Shown here piece by piece: positions 1 to 8,154 of a DNA stretch of 20,892 nt. This stretch comes from JANOAR01 sp031411235. GTDB taxonomy: Bacteria > Verrucomicrobiota > Verrucomicrobiia > Verrucomicrobiales > Verrucomicrobiaceae. The translations under genes were made by a program, and so were the position numbers. How positions within the stretch are numbered: position 1 is the first letter of the stretch; each line of letters begins with the position of its first letter. The stretch lies in the NCBI GenBank assembly GCA_031411235.1, contig JANOAR010000200.1, positions 1-20,892 on the forward strand, written 5' to 3'. Below the pieces are notes generated by a model. That model did no database searches, was not told where the DNA came from, and saw only the letters and a program-made list of their open reading frames with translations.

Positions 1-369
1 GCCTGGGCGAAGTTCCAACAGATGGTTCACGCGCAAGGCGGCGATGTGGCAAAACTGGAGCACATTGAGCAGCTCCATCACGCGCCCTTCATCACCGAAA
101 TGAAAGCCCCACGCAGCGGCATCGTGCAGCGCATGGATGCAGGCATCATCGGCCAAGTCATCCTAGAGCTAGGCGGCGGCAGAGCCAAAGCGAGCGATTC
201 CATCGACTTCGCCGTGGGCTGTGATCAGATGCTCAAAGTCGGTGCCGAGGTTGCCTTCGGCGAGCCGCTTTTGCGCGTTCATGCTCGCACAAAAGGGACA
301 ATGGAAGCCGCGCTAGTGAGACTGGGCGAGGCGGTGGTTATCGATCAGCAAGCTACCGCAACCGTTTGA
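1..369 (+). CDS. deoA: Thymidine/pyrimidine-nucleoside phosphorylase, C-terminal part (5' end outside window)
   Basis: The frame is open from base 1 and ends with TGA at 367-369, giving the last ~122 residues. The sequence matches the C-terminal (PYNP_C) domain of the nucleoside phosphorylase II family: a segment starting EMKAPRSGIVQRMDA, then LGGGRAKASDSIDFAVG, then a lipoyl-like VGAEVAFGEPLLRVHA stretch. The family cleaves thymidine or uridine with phosphate into the base and (deoxy)ribose-1-phosphate in cytoplasmic pyrimidine salvage. The catalytic and phosphate-binding N-terminal domains are outside the window, so thymidine specificity (deoA) cannot be told from broad pyrimidine specificity (pdp). 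Its last 17 bases overlap the end of the convergent kinase gene, leaving no room for a terminator between them. Confidence 0.87.
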   Translation, partial: AWAKFQQMVHAQGGDVAKLEHIEQLHHAPFITEMKAPRSGIVQRMDAGIIGQVILELGGGRAKASDSIDFAVGCDQMLKVGAEVAFGEPLLRVHARTKGTMEAALVRLGEAVVIDQQATATV

Positions 370-3229
370 GCTTGATGTCTTTGAACTGAACGACTTGCTT
401 GGTTTTGAGTGCTAGCTCAAAGCCGATGACGCCGCTTTTGAGGGCGCCGTGGCCTTCATCAATGACGTCGATGAAAGGCGTGCCGTTGATGCGGTGCTGG
501 AGGCGGTTGCCATCGGCGACGATGACGTATTCGTTCCAGTCATTGGGTTTGAGTAGTTTCACCAGTTCATTGGGGTCACCGAGGGCTTTGTCCTTGAGGG
601 CGAGGGTGACTTTTTTGACATCGGCATTGTCTTTGAGAGTGCCCGATTGGCCAATGGTACCAACGAGGGTACCGCGCCCGCTGACTTCGTAGAGAGTGCC
701 TGTGCGCAGGCGGTTGCCGCTCAGGTCGATGTCGGCTTGGTAACCGATCAATTCTAAGCCGGCGGGTGAGTCGCGCCCGACGTTGGCGCGGTACATGATG
801 CCGTTGTTGTCGGGGGTGGACTTGAACTGGCAACTCAACTGGAAGTCCTTCACGGTGCCTTGATCCCAGTGGATGTAGGCGAGGGTGGCCCCGCTGGGGT
901 GCTGGGGGTTGCCTTTGCCGGTGAGGGCTCCGTCTTGGACACTCCAGATGTCGGTTCTGCCTCTCCAGCCGCCGAGGTCTTTGCCGTTAAAGATGATTTT
1001 CTCCTCGCCTACTTTCCAGTCGGCGAGGTCTTTATTTTTGGTTGGATTGCTGCTGCCGGGCTTGGCTTGGAAGTAGTAGTCGCGCAGATCTTTGTCGAGG
1101 AGGGCGAGTTGGTCTTCTTTGAGTGTGGTGGAGAAGAGGATGACTTCGGCGATGTTTCCCTCGAAGCCATTTCCAGGGATGAAGGTGTTTTTCTCGGCAT
1201 CAAAATTAGGCCCGATCGTGATGTTTGAAAGTGGTTGGACAGGCAGAGCTTGCTTGACCAATTCACTGCGGTGGGTGGTGCCGCGAGCTTCACGGGTGCG
1301 GAGTTGCACCTCGGAGGTTTCACCGCTCCAGGTCAGTACGGCAAGGCAGGGCTGGGTGCCGTCGATGCCGCTGGACTCGCAGTCGATGGTCTTGCCGCCG
1401 GAGATGAAGCTGGCGCGTATGGCGCGGTTCTGCATCACGCGCAGGCTGACTTCGGCTTGGCCGTCGCGGCTAGCGATACGGATGACGCGACCAGGCAGCA
1501 GTTTCGGCGAGGCGGAAAAGACGACCGCGAGGGTGAAGCCCGCGCGGTAATTCCCGCTGACGGTGCCGAAGGGAAAGAGGTCGATGGCTTTCGCGTCGGT
1601 CACAGAACTGAGGCTGGTAGTCTTGCCATCGGTGCCGGGGAACCACAGGGCTCGGCGGTCGCCTTTGAGGGTTTCGTCTGGACTAGTCCAGTTGACCTTT
1701 TCAGGACTGTACTCGGGCTTTAGCATGGGGCTGCGGAGGAGATTGTTGTCGCCGCGCTTGCTCAGGTCGTCCCAGACAACGGCAAATTTATCGCCGCCAT
1801 TGCTGATGAGGGTGAATTTGCCGCTGCTATCCTTGCCATACCCACGGGTGCCGACTCTGGCATTGAGATGCAGGACACGCATCGCATCCGGCTGGAGAAA
1901 GGCGCGATCCTGGGGATAAATATCCTCGCGTGGTGGGCCTGCCGTTAGGCTGATGGCCGAGCTGGAAGGGCTGCTTGGTTTGCCTGCGGTACCTTTGCCA
2001 GGGGCTGGTGATTTTCCTCCGAAAAGCATGAAGCCGATGGCGAGTAGGGCGACGACAGCAGCGGCGATGATGAGCTTCGTTTTATGAGCTTGAAGGAGAC
2101 TGGCTGGCGGGGTGACGGTGATGGGTTTTGGCGCAGGACGTGGGCCGCCTTTGGGACGTGGGCCTGGACTCGGACGACTGGGCACCGCAGCACTCTGGGT
2201 GGCGGGGACGGCGGTGGCGTAGATCGGTTGCGTGTCATAGCCTGGGGTCAGTTGCACCGTGTTGGTGTCCTGTGGCACAGGGTAGTAACCAGTGGTGTGG
2301 GCAGGCACATTGCCCGTGGGATACTGGGGCTGCTGCGGTGCATAGCCATAGGCGGGCTGATACATCTGCATGGGCATCCACGGAGCGACGCCGGGCTGGG
2401 CGGGTAACTTTTCCCAAGCACGGAATTCCTCGATGGCCTGCTGTGCAGTCGCCGGGCGGTCATCGGGCTGGCGGGCCATGAGGCGATTCACCCAGTAGGT
2501 CAGCCATTGCGGCAGGTAGGGGCAGATGACGGCGAGCGGGGTGTATTCGTGGTCGATGTGCTTGTCGATCACATCCATCACATCCTTGCCATCGAAGGCC
2601 TTGCGGGAGGAGAGTGCCTCATAGAAAACACAACCCAGGGCATACAAGTCGGTGCGTGCATCAGTGGCCTCGCGGCTGAGCTGCTCGGGGGCCATGTAGT
2701 AGATGGAGCCCATCACGGAGCCGTCTTGATCCTCGGTTTGCTTGCGTGCGGTGAAGCCTGCGCGTGCTAGGCCGAAGTCGATGATCTTGGCTTGCAAACG
2801 CCCGCCGGGCAGCCGCTCGACCTTGATGTTTTCGGGCTTGATGTCGCGGTGCAGCACGCGGTGCTGGTGGGCTACGAGCAGGGCTTCCAGGGACTGCTCT
2901 GCGAGCTGCTTGAAGTCATCCAGCATCAGAGGCCCGTGGGCGATAGCATCGGAGAGATCGGGGCCTTCCAGCAGCTCCATGACGATGAACAAACCTTCGG
3001 CGTCGGTGGCAACATCGAAGATGGTGACGATGTTGGCATTGCGCAGCGCGGCGAGTGTATCGGCCTCCTTGCGCAGCTCGGTGGCGTTGGGGTCATTGCT
3101 TGCGGCTTCGCTTGCGCTTAGCAGGCGTTTGATCGCGACCCAACGCTTTAGTTGACCGTCATAGGCGCGATAGACGGCTCCATTGCCACCTGCCCCCAGC
3201 TTCTCGTAGATCTTGTATCGTTCCGCCAT
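353..3229 (-). CDS. Transmembrane Ser/Thr protein kinase with extracytoplasmic LamG-like and DUF1080 domains
   Basis: A 958-residue Hanks-type kinase. Visible kinase motifs are the glycine loop GAGGNGAVY (12-20), VAIK with Lys34, a likely helix-C Glu55, HRDIKPEN (127-134), DFG (151-153) and APE (180-182), so it should be active. A proline/tyrosine/glutamine-rich linker (~276-380) leads to one membrane helix (~385-404). Outside follow a concanavalin/LamG-like jelly-roll region (~528-720, with WFPGTDG and FTLAVVFSAS strands) and a DUF1080 domain (~742-956, hallmark FNGKDLGGW). DUF1080 belongs to the 3-keto-disaccharide hydrolase family, so the outer part may bind or act on glycans; that is inference. 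The ATG at 3229 is chosen because GGAAGG lies 7 bases upstream; the frame can be extended to a TTG at 3289, but that has no such support. It overlaps the phosphorylase gene at its 3' end. Confidence 0.93.
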   Translation of the reverse strand: MAERYKIYEKLGAGGNGAVYRAYDGQLKRWVAIKRLLSASEAASNDPNATELRKEADTLAALRNANIVTIFDVATDAEGLFIVMELLEGPDLSDAIAHGPLMLDDFKQLAEQSLEALLVAHQHRVLHRDIKPENIKVERLPGGRLQAKIIDFGLARAGFTARKQTEDQDGSVMGSIYYMAPEQLSREATDARTDLYALGCVFYEALSSRKAFDGKDVMDVIDKHIDHEYTPLAVICPYLPQWLTYWVNRLMARQPDDRPATAQQAIEEFRAWEKLPAQPGVAPWMPMQMYQPAYGYAPQQPQYPTGNVPAHTTGYYPVPQDTNTVQLTPGYDTQPIYATAVPATQSAAVPSRPSPGPRPKGGPRPAPKPITVTPPASLLQAHKTKLIIAAAVVALLAIGFMLFGGKSPAPGKGTAGKPSSPSSSAISLTAGPPREDIYPQDRAFLQPDAMRVLHLNARVGTRGYGKDSSGKFTLISNGGDKFAVVWDDLSKRGDNNLLRSPMLKPEYSPEKVNWTSPDETLKGDRRALWFPGTDGKTTSLSSVTDAKAIDLFPFGTVSGNYRAGFTLAVVFSASPKLLPGRVIRIASRDGQAEVSLRVMQNRAIRASFISGGKTIDCESSGIDGTQPCLAVLTWSGETSEVQLRTREARGTTHRSELVKQALPVQPLSNITIGPNFDAEKNTFIPGNGFEGNIAEVILFSTTLKEDQLALLDKDLRDYYFQAKPGSSNPTKNKDLADWKVGEEKIIFNGKDLGGWRGRTDIWSVQDGALTGKGNPQHPSGATLAYIHWDQGTVKDFQLSCQFKSTPDNNGIMYRANVGRDSPAGLELIGYQADIDLSGNRLRTGTLYEVSGRGTLVGTIGQSGTLKDNADVKKVTLALKDKALGDPNELVKLLKPNDWNEYVIVADGNRLQHRINGTPFIDVIDEGHGALKSGVIGFELALKTKQVVQFKDIKLKRLR

Positions 3230-3236
3230 TCGCTCG

Positions 3237-3242
3237 CCTTCC
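3237..3242 (-). promoter_or_regulatory. Ribosome binding site of the kinase gene
   Basis: GGAAGG on the minus strand, 7 bases before the ATG at 3229. It decides between that ATG and the in-frame TTG 60 bases upstream. Confidence 0.6.
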
Positions 3243-3451
3243 GTTTTTGAATATCGGGAAAAGCTATCAAGAAGGGGGGAGGCTGCCAATCGGCAAAGTC
3301 ATCTGAGCCGATATTTTTACGCCATTGGCGGTTTATTCCGCTCATGCTGGATTTCCATGGCGATATGGAATGATTGATCCATTGCAGCGTTTTGTCAGCC
3401 GTTGTGCCGAGTGTGCTTCAGGCCACTGGCATCGCTCCATCGTTCATACTC

Positions 3452-4354
3452 ATGAAATCCATCTCCCGCCTCCTCGCCTTCGTTCTACTACTCGGCAGCC
3501 TTTCACTCCACGCTCAGGTCAAGCGTCCCGTCATGCCGACGCACACGCGTATGGAGGATGTCGTCTATGGCCGCAAGTTTGGCGTGGCGCTTACGCTGGA
3601 TGTCATCAAGCCCGAGAAGCCGAATGGATTTGGCATCGTCTATATGGTCAGCGGCGGCTGGGTTTCCGGCTATTCGCCGAACACGCCGGACTACTACGTG
3701 CCCTTTCTGGAACGCGGCTACACGGTCTTCTCCGTGCGCCACGGCTGCCAGCCGAAGTTCATCATCCCGGAGATCACGCAGGACATTCATCGCGCCATCC
3801 GCTTCATCCGACACAACGCTGCGAAGTGGGCCGTGAACCCTGATAAGCTCGGCATCAGCGGCGGCAGTGCAGGCGGGCATCTCTCGCTCACGATGGGCGT
3901 GTATGGCGGCCCCGGTGATCCAAAGGCGAAAGACCCGATTGATCGCGAAAGCAGCGCTATCCAAGCCATCGCCTGCCTCTACCCGCCCACCGATTTCCTC
4001 AACTACGGCAAGCCCAACGAAGACGCTGTCGGTGTGGGCACGCTCAAGAATTACAAAGGTGCCTTCGGTGCCGAGTCCGATACACCTGAAGGCCGCCAGC
4101 GTCTGGGCAAGGAAGTCTCGCCCATCTACCACATCACCGCGAAACTCCCGCCCACCTTCATCATTCACGGCGATCAAGATTTCCTCGTCCCCATTCAGCA
4201 GGCCGAAACTTTCGTCGCCAAAGCCAAGGAAGCGGGAGTCATCGCCCAACTTGTCGTCAAACCCGGTGCCGCTCACGGCTGGCCGGATCGCCAACCGGAT
4301 TACACGCAGTTTGCCGACTGGTTCGATGAGCACCTACGCGGGGTGAAGAAGTAG
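3452..4354 (+). CDS. Secreted alpha/beta-hydrolase (esterase/lipase, acetylxylan-esterase-like)
   Basis: A 300-residue protein. Starting at 3452 gives a clean signal peptide (basic MKSISR, hydrophobic core, SLHA then Gln22); the frame could extend to 3374, but that would bury the signal sequence. The hydrolase fold shows an oxyanion-loop segment YMVSGGWVSGY (~64-74), the nucleophile elbow GGSAGG (137-142, Ser139), the acid in HGDQDFLVP (probably Asp243) and the histidine in GAAHGWPD (His275). The catalytic triad is therefore intact. The family hydrolyses carboxylic esters, and periplasmic Verrucomicrobia/Planctomycete members often act on acetylated or feruloylated polysaccharides; the substrate here is unknown. 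It converges on nuoG with only 7 bases between the stop codons. Confidence 0.88.
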   Translation: MKSISRLLAFVLLLGSLSLHAQVKRPVMPTHTRMEDVVYGRKFGVALTLDVIKPEKPNGFGIVYMVSGGWVSGYSPNTPDYYVPFLERGYTVFSVRHGCQPKFIIPEITQDIHRAIRFIRHNAAKWAVNPDKLGISGGSAGGHLSLTMGVYGGPGDPKAKDPIDRESSAIQAIACLYPPTDFLNYGKPNEDAVGVGTLKNYKGAFGAESDTPEGRQRLGKEVSPIYHITAKLPPTFIIHGDQDFLVPIQQAETFVAKAKEAGVIAQLVVKPGAAHGWPDRQPDYTQFADWFDEHLRGVKK

Positions 4355-4361
4355 TCACCGC

Positions 4362-6089
4362 CTAGCCCACGATGATGCCCTTTGACTTGCGCTCTTTTTC
4401 GCGCTCCAAAACGGGCACCGTCTGGCCTGTCTCCATGACTTGGATGCCCATATCGCCGAGGCGGCTGAGGGTGAGGCCTTGGAAAAGGGGGTAGTCGTTG
4501 GCGAGCTGCTTGAAGACATCATCGGCGCTGTGCAGGCCGTTATTGCCTGTCAGAGCGAGCACGAGGTCGCGCAGGATTTCCCAGTCGTCGCGAGCCTGGC
4601 CGGGGCTTTTCACGGCGGCGTTGAGGCGTTGCAGTCTGCCGGTGACGTTGATCATGCTGCCGCGCTTCTCGGCGTAGCTGGCACCGGGCAGGACGAAATG
4701 CGACAGCTCGGCAGTGGCGTTGGCGAGGATGTGGCTGCTGGCGAGCAACTTCAACTTACTCAGCGCTTCGCGGTCGAAGCCGGCTTTGATGAGGTTCTCG
4801 CCGAGGGCGATGACGACCTTCACCACGCCCGAGCGCACGGCTCGTTGGATGGTGTCGAGCTGGGCTCCAGGCTCGAAACCGAGGATGGTGCGCAGGCCGT
4901 TGGTGTTGGGGTTCATGTCGTCGGCACGCAGGTAGTTATCGGCACCACCAGTGCGGGGGATGGCGTCGAAATACTTGGCCTGGGTGGCGGCTTGGAGTTG
5001 CTTCACCAGATAAAGTTCTTCGTTGGTCATGCGCGCGCTTGCGATGATAGCGATCTCGTTGCCGTCGCTGCCGCGCAGGGCTTCGGCGAGGCTGGCGATG
5101 GTCTTCTTCCACGTCGTGATCTCGTGCTGGCCGTTGGTCTTCACCATGGGGTCGGTGAGGCGGTGCTCGCTGTTGACGAAGTGGAAATCGAGGCGGCCTT
5201 GGTCGCACATCCAGGTGCTGTTCACGTCGTTATTTTCGCGCGGTGTCTGACGGTAAATGGTGTCGCCTCGGGCGCTGATCTCGGTGTTGCAGCCACGGCC
5301 GCATTGGGTGCAGAGGCTGTTGGTTTCCTTCATGAACCACACGCGCTGCTGGAAGCGAAAGTCATTCGAGGTGAGTGCGCCGACGGGGCAAATATCGACG
5401 GTGTTGAGCGAGTAGTTGTTCTCCAAGCGCTTGCCGGGATGGATGCTCAGCGTGGTGTGGGTGCCGCGCTCGGTGAAACCGAGCACGGGGTCATCGACAA
5501 TCTCGGCAGAAAAGCGAACGCAGCGCGAGCACATGATGCAGCGCTCGTCATCCAGGCGGATGCGTGGGCCAATATCGACGTTCTTCGGCTTCTTCGTTTT
5601 GTCTTCACGGAAGCGGCTTTCGCCCTGTCCGTGCTCGACGCTGAACTCTTGCAAACGGCACTCGCCGGCTTGGTCGCAGATGGGGCAGTCGAGCGGGTGA
5701 TTGATGAGCAGCAGCTCCATGACGCCGCGTCGGCACTCCTCGGTGAGGTGGCCTTCCGTGCGGATGCCCATGCCCTCGGCGACGGTGTTGGCGCAGGCGA
5801 TGACGGCGCGTGGCATCCAGCCGATGACGGGCATTCCGTGCTCATCCTTCGCTGGCTCCTGGCCGGGCGTGGGACGTGGCGGCATCCCCATTTCAACCAG
5901 ACACATACGGCAGTTGCCAGGCGAGGAGAGCTTGGGGTGGTAGCAGTAGTGGGGCACGGCGGCTTCCACTTGCTTGCAGGCTTCGATCATGCGCGTGCCC
6001 TTGGGGAACTTGCGCCAAGTGCCATTGATTTGCACATTGACCATGTCCACGGGAGGCGGGGCTGCGGGGGCGCTGACGGCTTCTGACAT
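4362..6089 (-). CDS. nuoG: NADH-quinone oxidoreductase subunit G (NuoG), short form
   Basis: Complex I peripheral-arm subunit that carries electrons from the NADH module towards the quinone. All iron-sulphur ligands are visible: [2Fe-2S] Cys49/60/63/99; the His-ligated [4Fe-4S] cluster His131, Cys135/138/144; [4Fe-4S] Cys184/187/190 with Cys234; and the extra N7 cluster Cys260/263/267 with Cys295, which only some bacteria keep. A molybdopterin-oxidoreductase-like region follows (~296-575). At 575 residues it is much shorter than E. coli NuoG (about 900), so the C-terminal domain is reduced. The gene stands alone: neighbours are a convergent esterase and a divergent membrane protein, not nuoF, nuoH or nuoI. 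A perfect CRP-type dyad lies ~65 bases upstream of the ATG. A related NAD-dependent formate or hydrogenase subunit is the alternative, but the motif set favours NuoG. Confidence 0.9.
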   Translation of the reverse strand: MSEAVSAPAAPPPVDMVNVQINGTWRKFPKGTRMIEACKQVEAAVPHYCYHPKLSSPGNCRMCLVEMGMPPRPTPGQEPAKDEHGMPVIGWMPRAVIACANTVAEGMGIRTEGHLTEECRRGVMELLLINHPLDCPICDQAGECRLQEFSVEHGQGESRFREDKTKKPKNVDIGPRIRLDDERCIMCSRCVRFSAEIVDDPVLGFTERGTHTTLSIHPGKRLENNYSLNTVDICPVGALTSNDFRFQQRVWFMKETNSLCTQCGRGCNTEISARGDTIYRQTPRENNDVNSTWMCDQGRLDFHFVNSEHRLTDPMVKTNGQHEITTWKKTIASLAEALRGSDGNEIAIIASARMTNEELYLVKQLQAATQAKYFDAIPRTGGADNYLRADDMNPNTNGLRTILGFEPGAQLDTIQRAVRSGVVKVVIALGENLIKAGFDREALSKLKLLASSHILANATAELSHFVLPGASYAEKRGSMINVTGRLQRLNAAVKSPGQARDDWEILRDLVLALTGNNGLHSADDVFKQLANDYPLFQGLTLSRLGDMGIQVMETGQTVPVLEREKERKSKGIIVG

Positions 6090-6153
6090 AGGGTAAAAAA
6101 GGGGCTAAAGGCTCGCGAGTATCGGAGCGCGAAAGGGAGCAGCAAGGCGATTT

Positions 6154-6169
6154 TGTGAAAAATTTCACA
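6154..6169. promoter_or_regulatory. CRP-type dyad operator between nuoG and the divergent membrane protein gene
   Basis: TGTGA-N6-TCACA, an exact match to the E. coli CRP half-site consensus and spacing. It sits in a longer perfect dyad at 6153-6170 (TTGTGAAA, two bases, TTTCACAA). It lies ~65 bases upstream of nuoG and ~72 upstream of the gene at 6241, so it could regulate either. No CRP/FNR regulator with a helix-turn-helix is in the window. The sequence is seen; its function is inferred. Confidence 0.5.
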
Positions 6170-6240
6170 AGGCCCGTGGGAAGAGGCTTGGAGGGGGTTG
6201 CATCGCCCTGCTTCGCGTGTTGCGTAGCGGGCTCATCCGT

Positions 6241-8115
6241 ATGCCTTCCCTGCCATCCGCCATCAGTCCCCTTTTTGCTCTTTTGGGGCTGATGGTTTGC
6301 GTGGTTGTTGGCTTAGTTGCGATCGCGGTGCTGGCGATGCGTGGCTTGCGTTTCCGGCCTCCAGCCGTGGCAGTGGGCGATGCGACGGGCTTGCCTGAAC
6401 CTGAGCGGGGGATGATGGAAGCCGGGCATCGGGCGCTGGAGACGCTGGGGTTTCGTTATGTTTTTTGCCTCGCTCGGCGAGCGGCAGCCGTGCCCCAGGC
6501 GGAGAGCTTGGAGTGCTACTACACTCACTCGGGCTTCGATGCGGTCGCAGTATTGAGCGCTGGGCAGGCTGGGCCGTGTGTGGTGTTTCGCTCGTATCGA
6601 GCGGATGGCTGGAGCTTGGAGACCCACGCGGTGCCCGTGCGGGAGTCGCTGCCTCGACCACTCAACACCGAGGCCTGGGTGACGGCGAAGACGGCGACTT
6701 TGGCGGAGCAGTGGCAGGCGCATTTGGCGAGATTCAGGGTGCGGGCGGCGGGAGCCTCTGCGGTGCTGCCAGAGCCTAGCCAACTATTTGAACACGAGCG
6801 GCGCTTGGCCGCTGAGGAGCTGGCTCGCCATGTGGCAAGTGGTCTGCTCGCGCCTGTCTCCCCGACTTCGGCGCAGCATCGGCTGACGTGGGCGAGCGTG
6901 CTGCGGCGGGTAACGAGGTCGGGGCCACGGGCGCAGTTGCTAGCGATGCAGGCGGCGGGGGTGCGCTTTGGTCGAGTGGCGTTGGCTGGGGGACTGCTTG
7001 GGCTGGGCCTCGGCGCTGCGGGGATATTTTATGCGGCTCGAAGCGCGACGACGCAGTTGCGCGTGGCCCAGGCAGAAGCCCAAGCGGCGGGGGTTGCGAC
7101 GTCTCTCGAACAGATAAGCGAGGTGATGTCGATCACGGAACGGCGCACACTAGAGCAAGGGGCGATGTGGTGGGTGGCGGCGATGCAGGGCTCGGCGGCA
7201 AGTGGTGATGAGGCTAGGCTGGCGGCGCTACGTGCGGTGCCTGATGAACAAAAAAAGCGTGGCTCCGAACCACCGCCGAATGTGCCGCTCGATAGCCCGC
7301 ACACGGTGGTAGTCGAGGCTATGGAAGCTGCCTATGCGCTGCTGGCTGAGGATTTGAAGAGGCAGCAGGAAGCCAAGGTAGATGGGCTGTTCCACCGCGA
7401 TGTTATCGCCCTGGCGACCCTGCTGCGCGACACACACTGGAGCTTGGGCGGCGCGGTGCAGGCGGCGCGGGTAAAGCGCTACTTGGCACTGCTGACGGCG
7501 CTGGAGGAATATGGGCTCGGTGCTGCTGCGCCGGGTGGGGCCTTCACAGGGCCGCTGCTCACGGCGATGCCCGTGGCGAGCGAGTTGCAGCGGGATGCGG
7601 TGGCGGCTTATTTTTTGGATCAACTGGCTGCGCCTAGGGCTGATGTAGCACCGCCGTTGGCGCGTTTTTTGCGCGACTGGACACCTCTCGGGCCTGTGTC
7701 GCTGGCGGGTCACCTGCGCTGCGAGGTGGCGCTGTGGCAGGCGTTGCAAAGTAAGCGTGAGTGGAGTGACCCGGCGCTGCTGCCCTCGGCTGAGCAGGAG
7801 AGCAATCTGATCGCGCAACTGCACCAGCAGCCGAGTATGACGCAGCGTCAGGCGCAGTTTGAAATCTTGGTGGCCTATGCGCCGCGCCGTGCGCTGTGTA
7901 CAGGGGCGATGGCGGCGCAGTTGTTGATGCAGCAGTTGCCGACGCCCGCGCTTTATTTGGAGCCTGTGACCATGGCGCTGGGGAAGCTGAGTGCGAGTGG
8001 GCCGGGGATCGAGATCGTGCCGGAAGGGGAAAATGCGGTGCTGCAAATGACGCTGGCGACGGTGCCACCAAGGTTGGTGCAGTGGCGATTGCGTGGGCCG
8101 TCAGCGACGCCGTAA
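6241..8115 (+). CDS. Membrane protein of unknown function, two predicted helices
   Basis: I do not recognise this 624-residue protein. Visible parts: an N-terminal membrane helix (~10-33); a ~200-residue globular region with a strand-rich segment (FRYVFCLARR, ECYYTHSGFDAVAVL, CVVFRSYRADGW, ~70-125); a second membrane helix (~245-266, glycine/leucine rich); a short alanine/glutamine-rich coiled-coil-like stretch (~268-300); and a long alpha-helical, alanine- and leucine-rich C-terminal domain. With two crossings the first globular region and the C-terminal domain lie on opposite sides of the membrane. No catalytic motif is evident. The ATG at 6241 is preferred; a GTG at 6217 would add eight residues, and neither has a good ribosome binding site. 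It is divergent from nuoG and ends 39 bases before the convergent SWIM gene. Confidence 0.75.
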   Translation: MPSLPSAISPLFALLGLMVCVVVGLVAIAVLAMRGLRFRPPAVAVGDATGLPEPERGMMEAGHRALETLGFRYVFCLARRAAAVPQAESLECYYTHSGFDAVAVLSAGQAGPCVVFRSYRADGWSLETHAVPVRESLPRPLNTEAWVTAKTATLAEQWQAHLARFRVRAAGASAVLPEPSQLFEHERRLAAEELARHVASGLLAPVSPTSAQHRLTWASVLRRVTRSGPRAQLLAMQAAGVRFGRVALAGGLLGLGLGAAGIFYAARSATTQLRVAQAEAQAAGVATSLEQISEVMSITERRTLEQGAMWWVAAMQGSAASGDEARLAALRAVPDEQKKRGSEPPPNVPLDSPHTVVVEAMEAAYALLAEDLKRQQEAKVDGLFHRDVIALATLLRDTHWSLGGAVQAARVKRYLALLTALEEYGLGAAAPGGAFTGPLLTAMPVASELQRDAVAAYFLDQLAAPRADVAPPLARFLRDWTPLGPVSLAGHLRCEVALWQALQSKREWSDPALLPSAEQESNLIAQLHQQPSMTQRQAQFEILVAYAPRRALCTGAMAAQLLMQQLPTPALYLEPVTMALGKLSASGPGIEIVPEGENAVLQMTLATVPPRLVQWRLRGPSATP

Positions 8116-8154
8116 CTAAAAAGTGGAAGTGGGTTGATGGGCTCAATGGCGGCT

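Noticed and set aside
3230..3289. Upstream TTG start for the kinase
   Set aside because: No ribosome binding site before it, whereas GGAAGG precedes the ATG at 3229, which is also where kinase homology begins.
4440..6086. 548-codon open frame on the plus strand opposite nuoG
   Set aside because: It mirrors the real nuoG frame, whose cluster ligands and family motifs are all intact; the antisense product is alanine/valine/glycine-rich without domain features.
7228..8146. Long open frames on the minus strand inside the membrane-protein gene
   Set aside because: Low-complexity arginine/glutamine/alanine-rich translations, as expected for the antisense of a GC-rich gene; the plus frame has membrane helices and a continuous protein.
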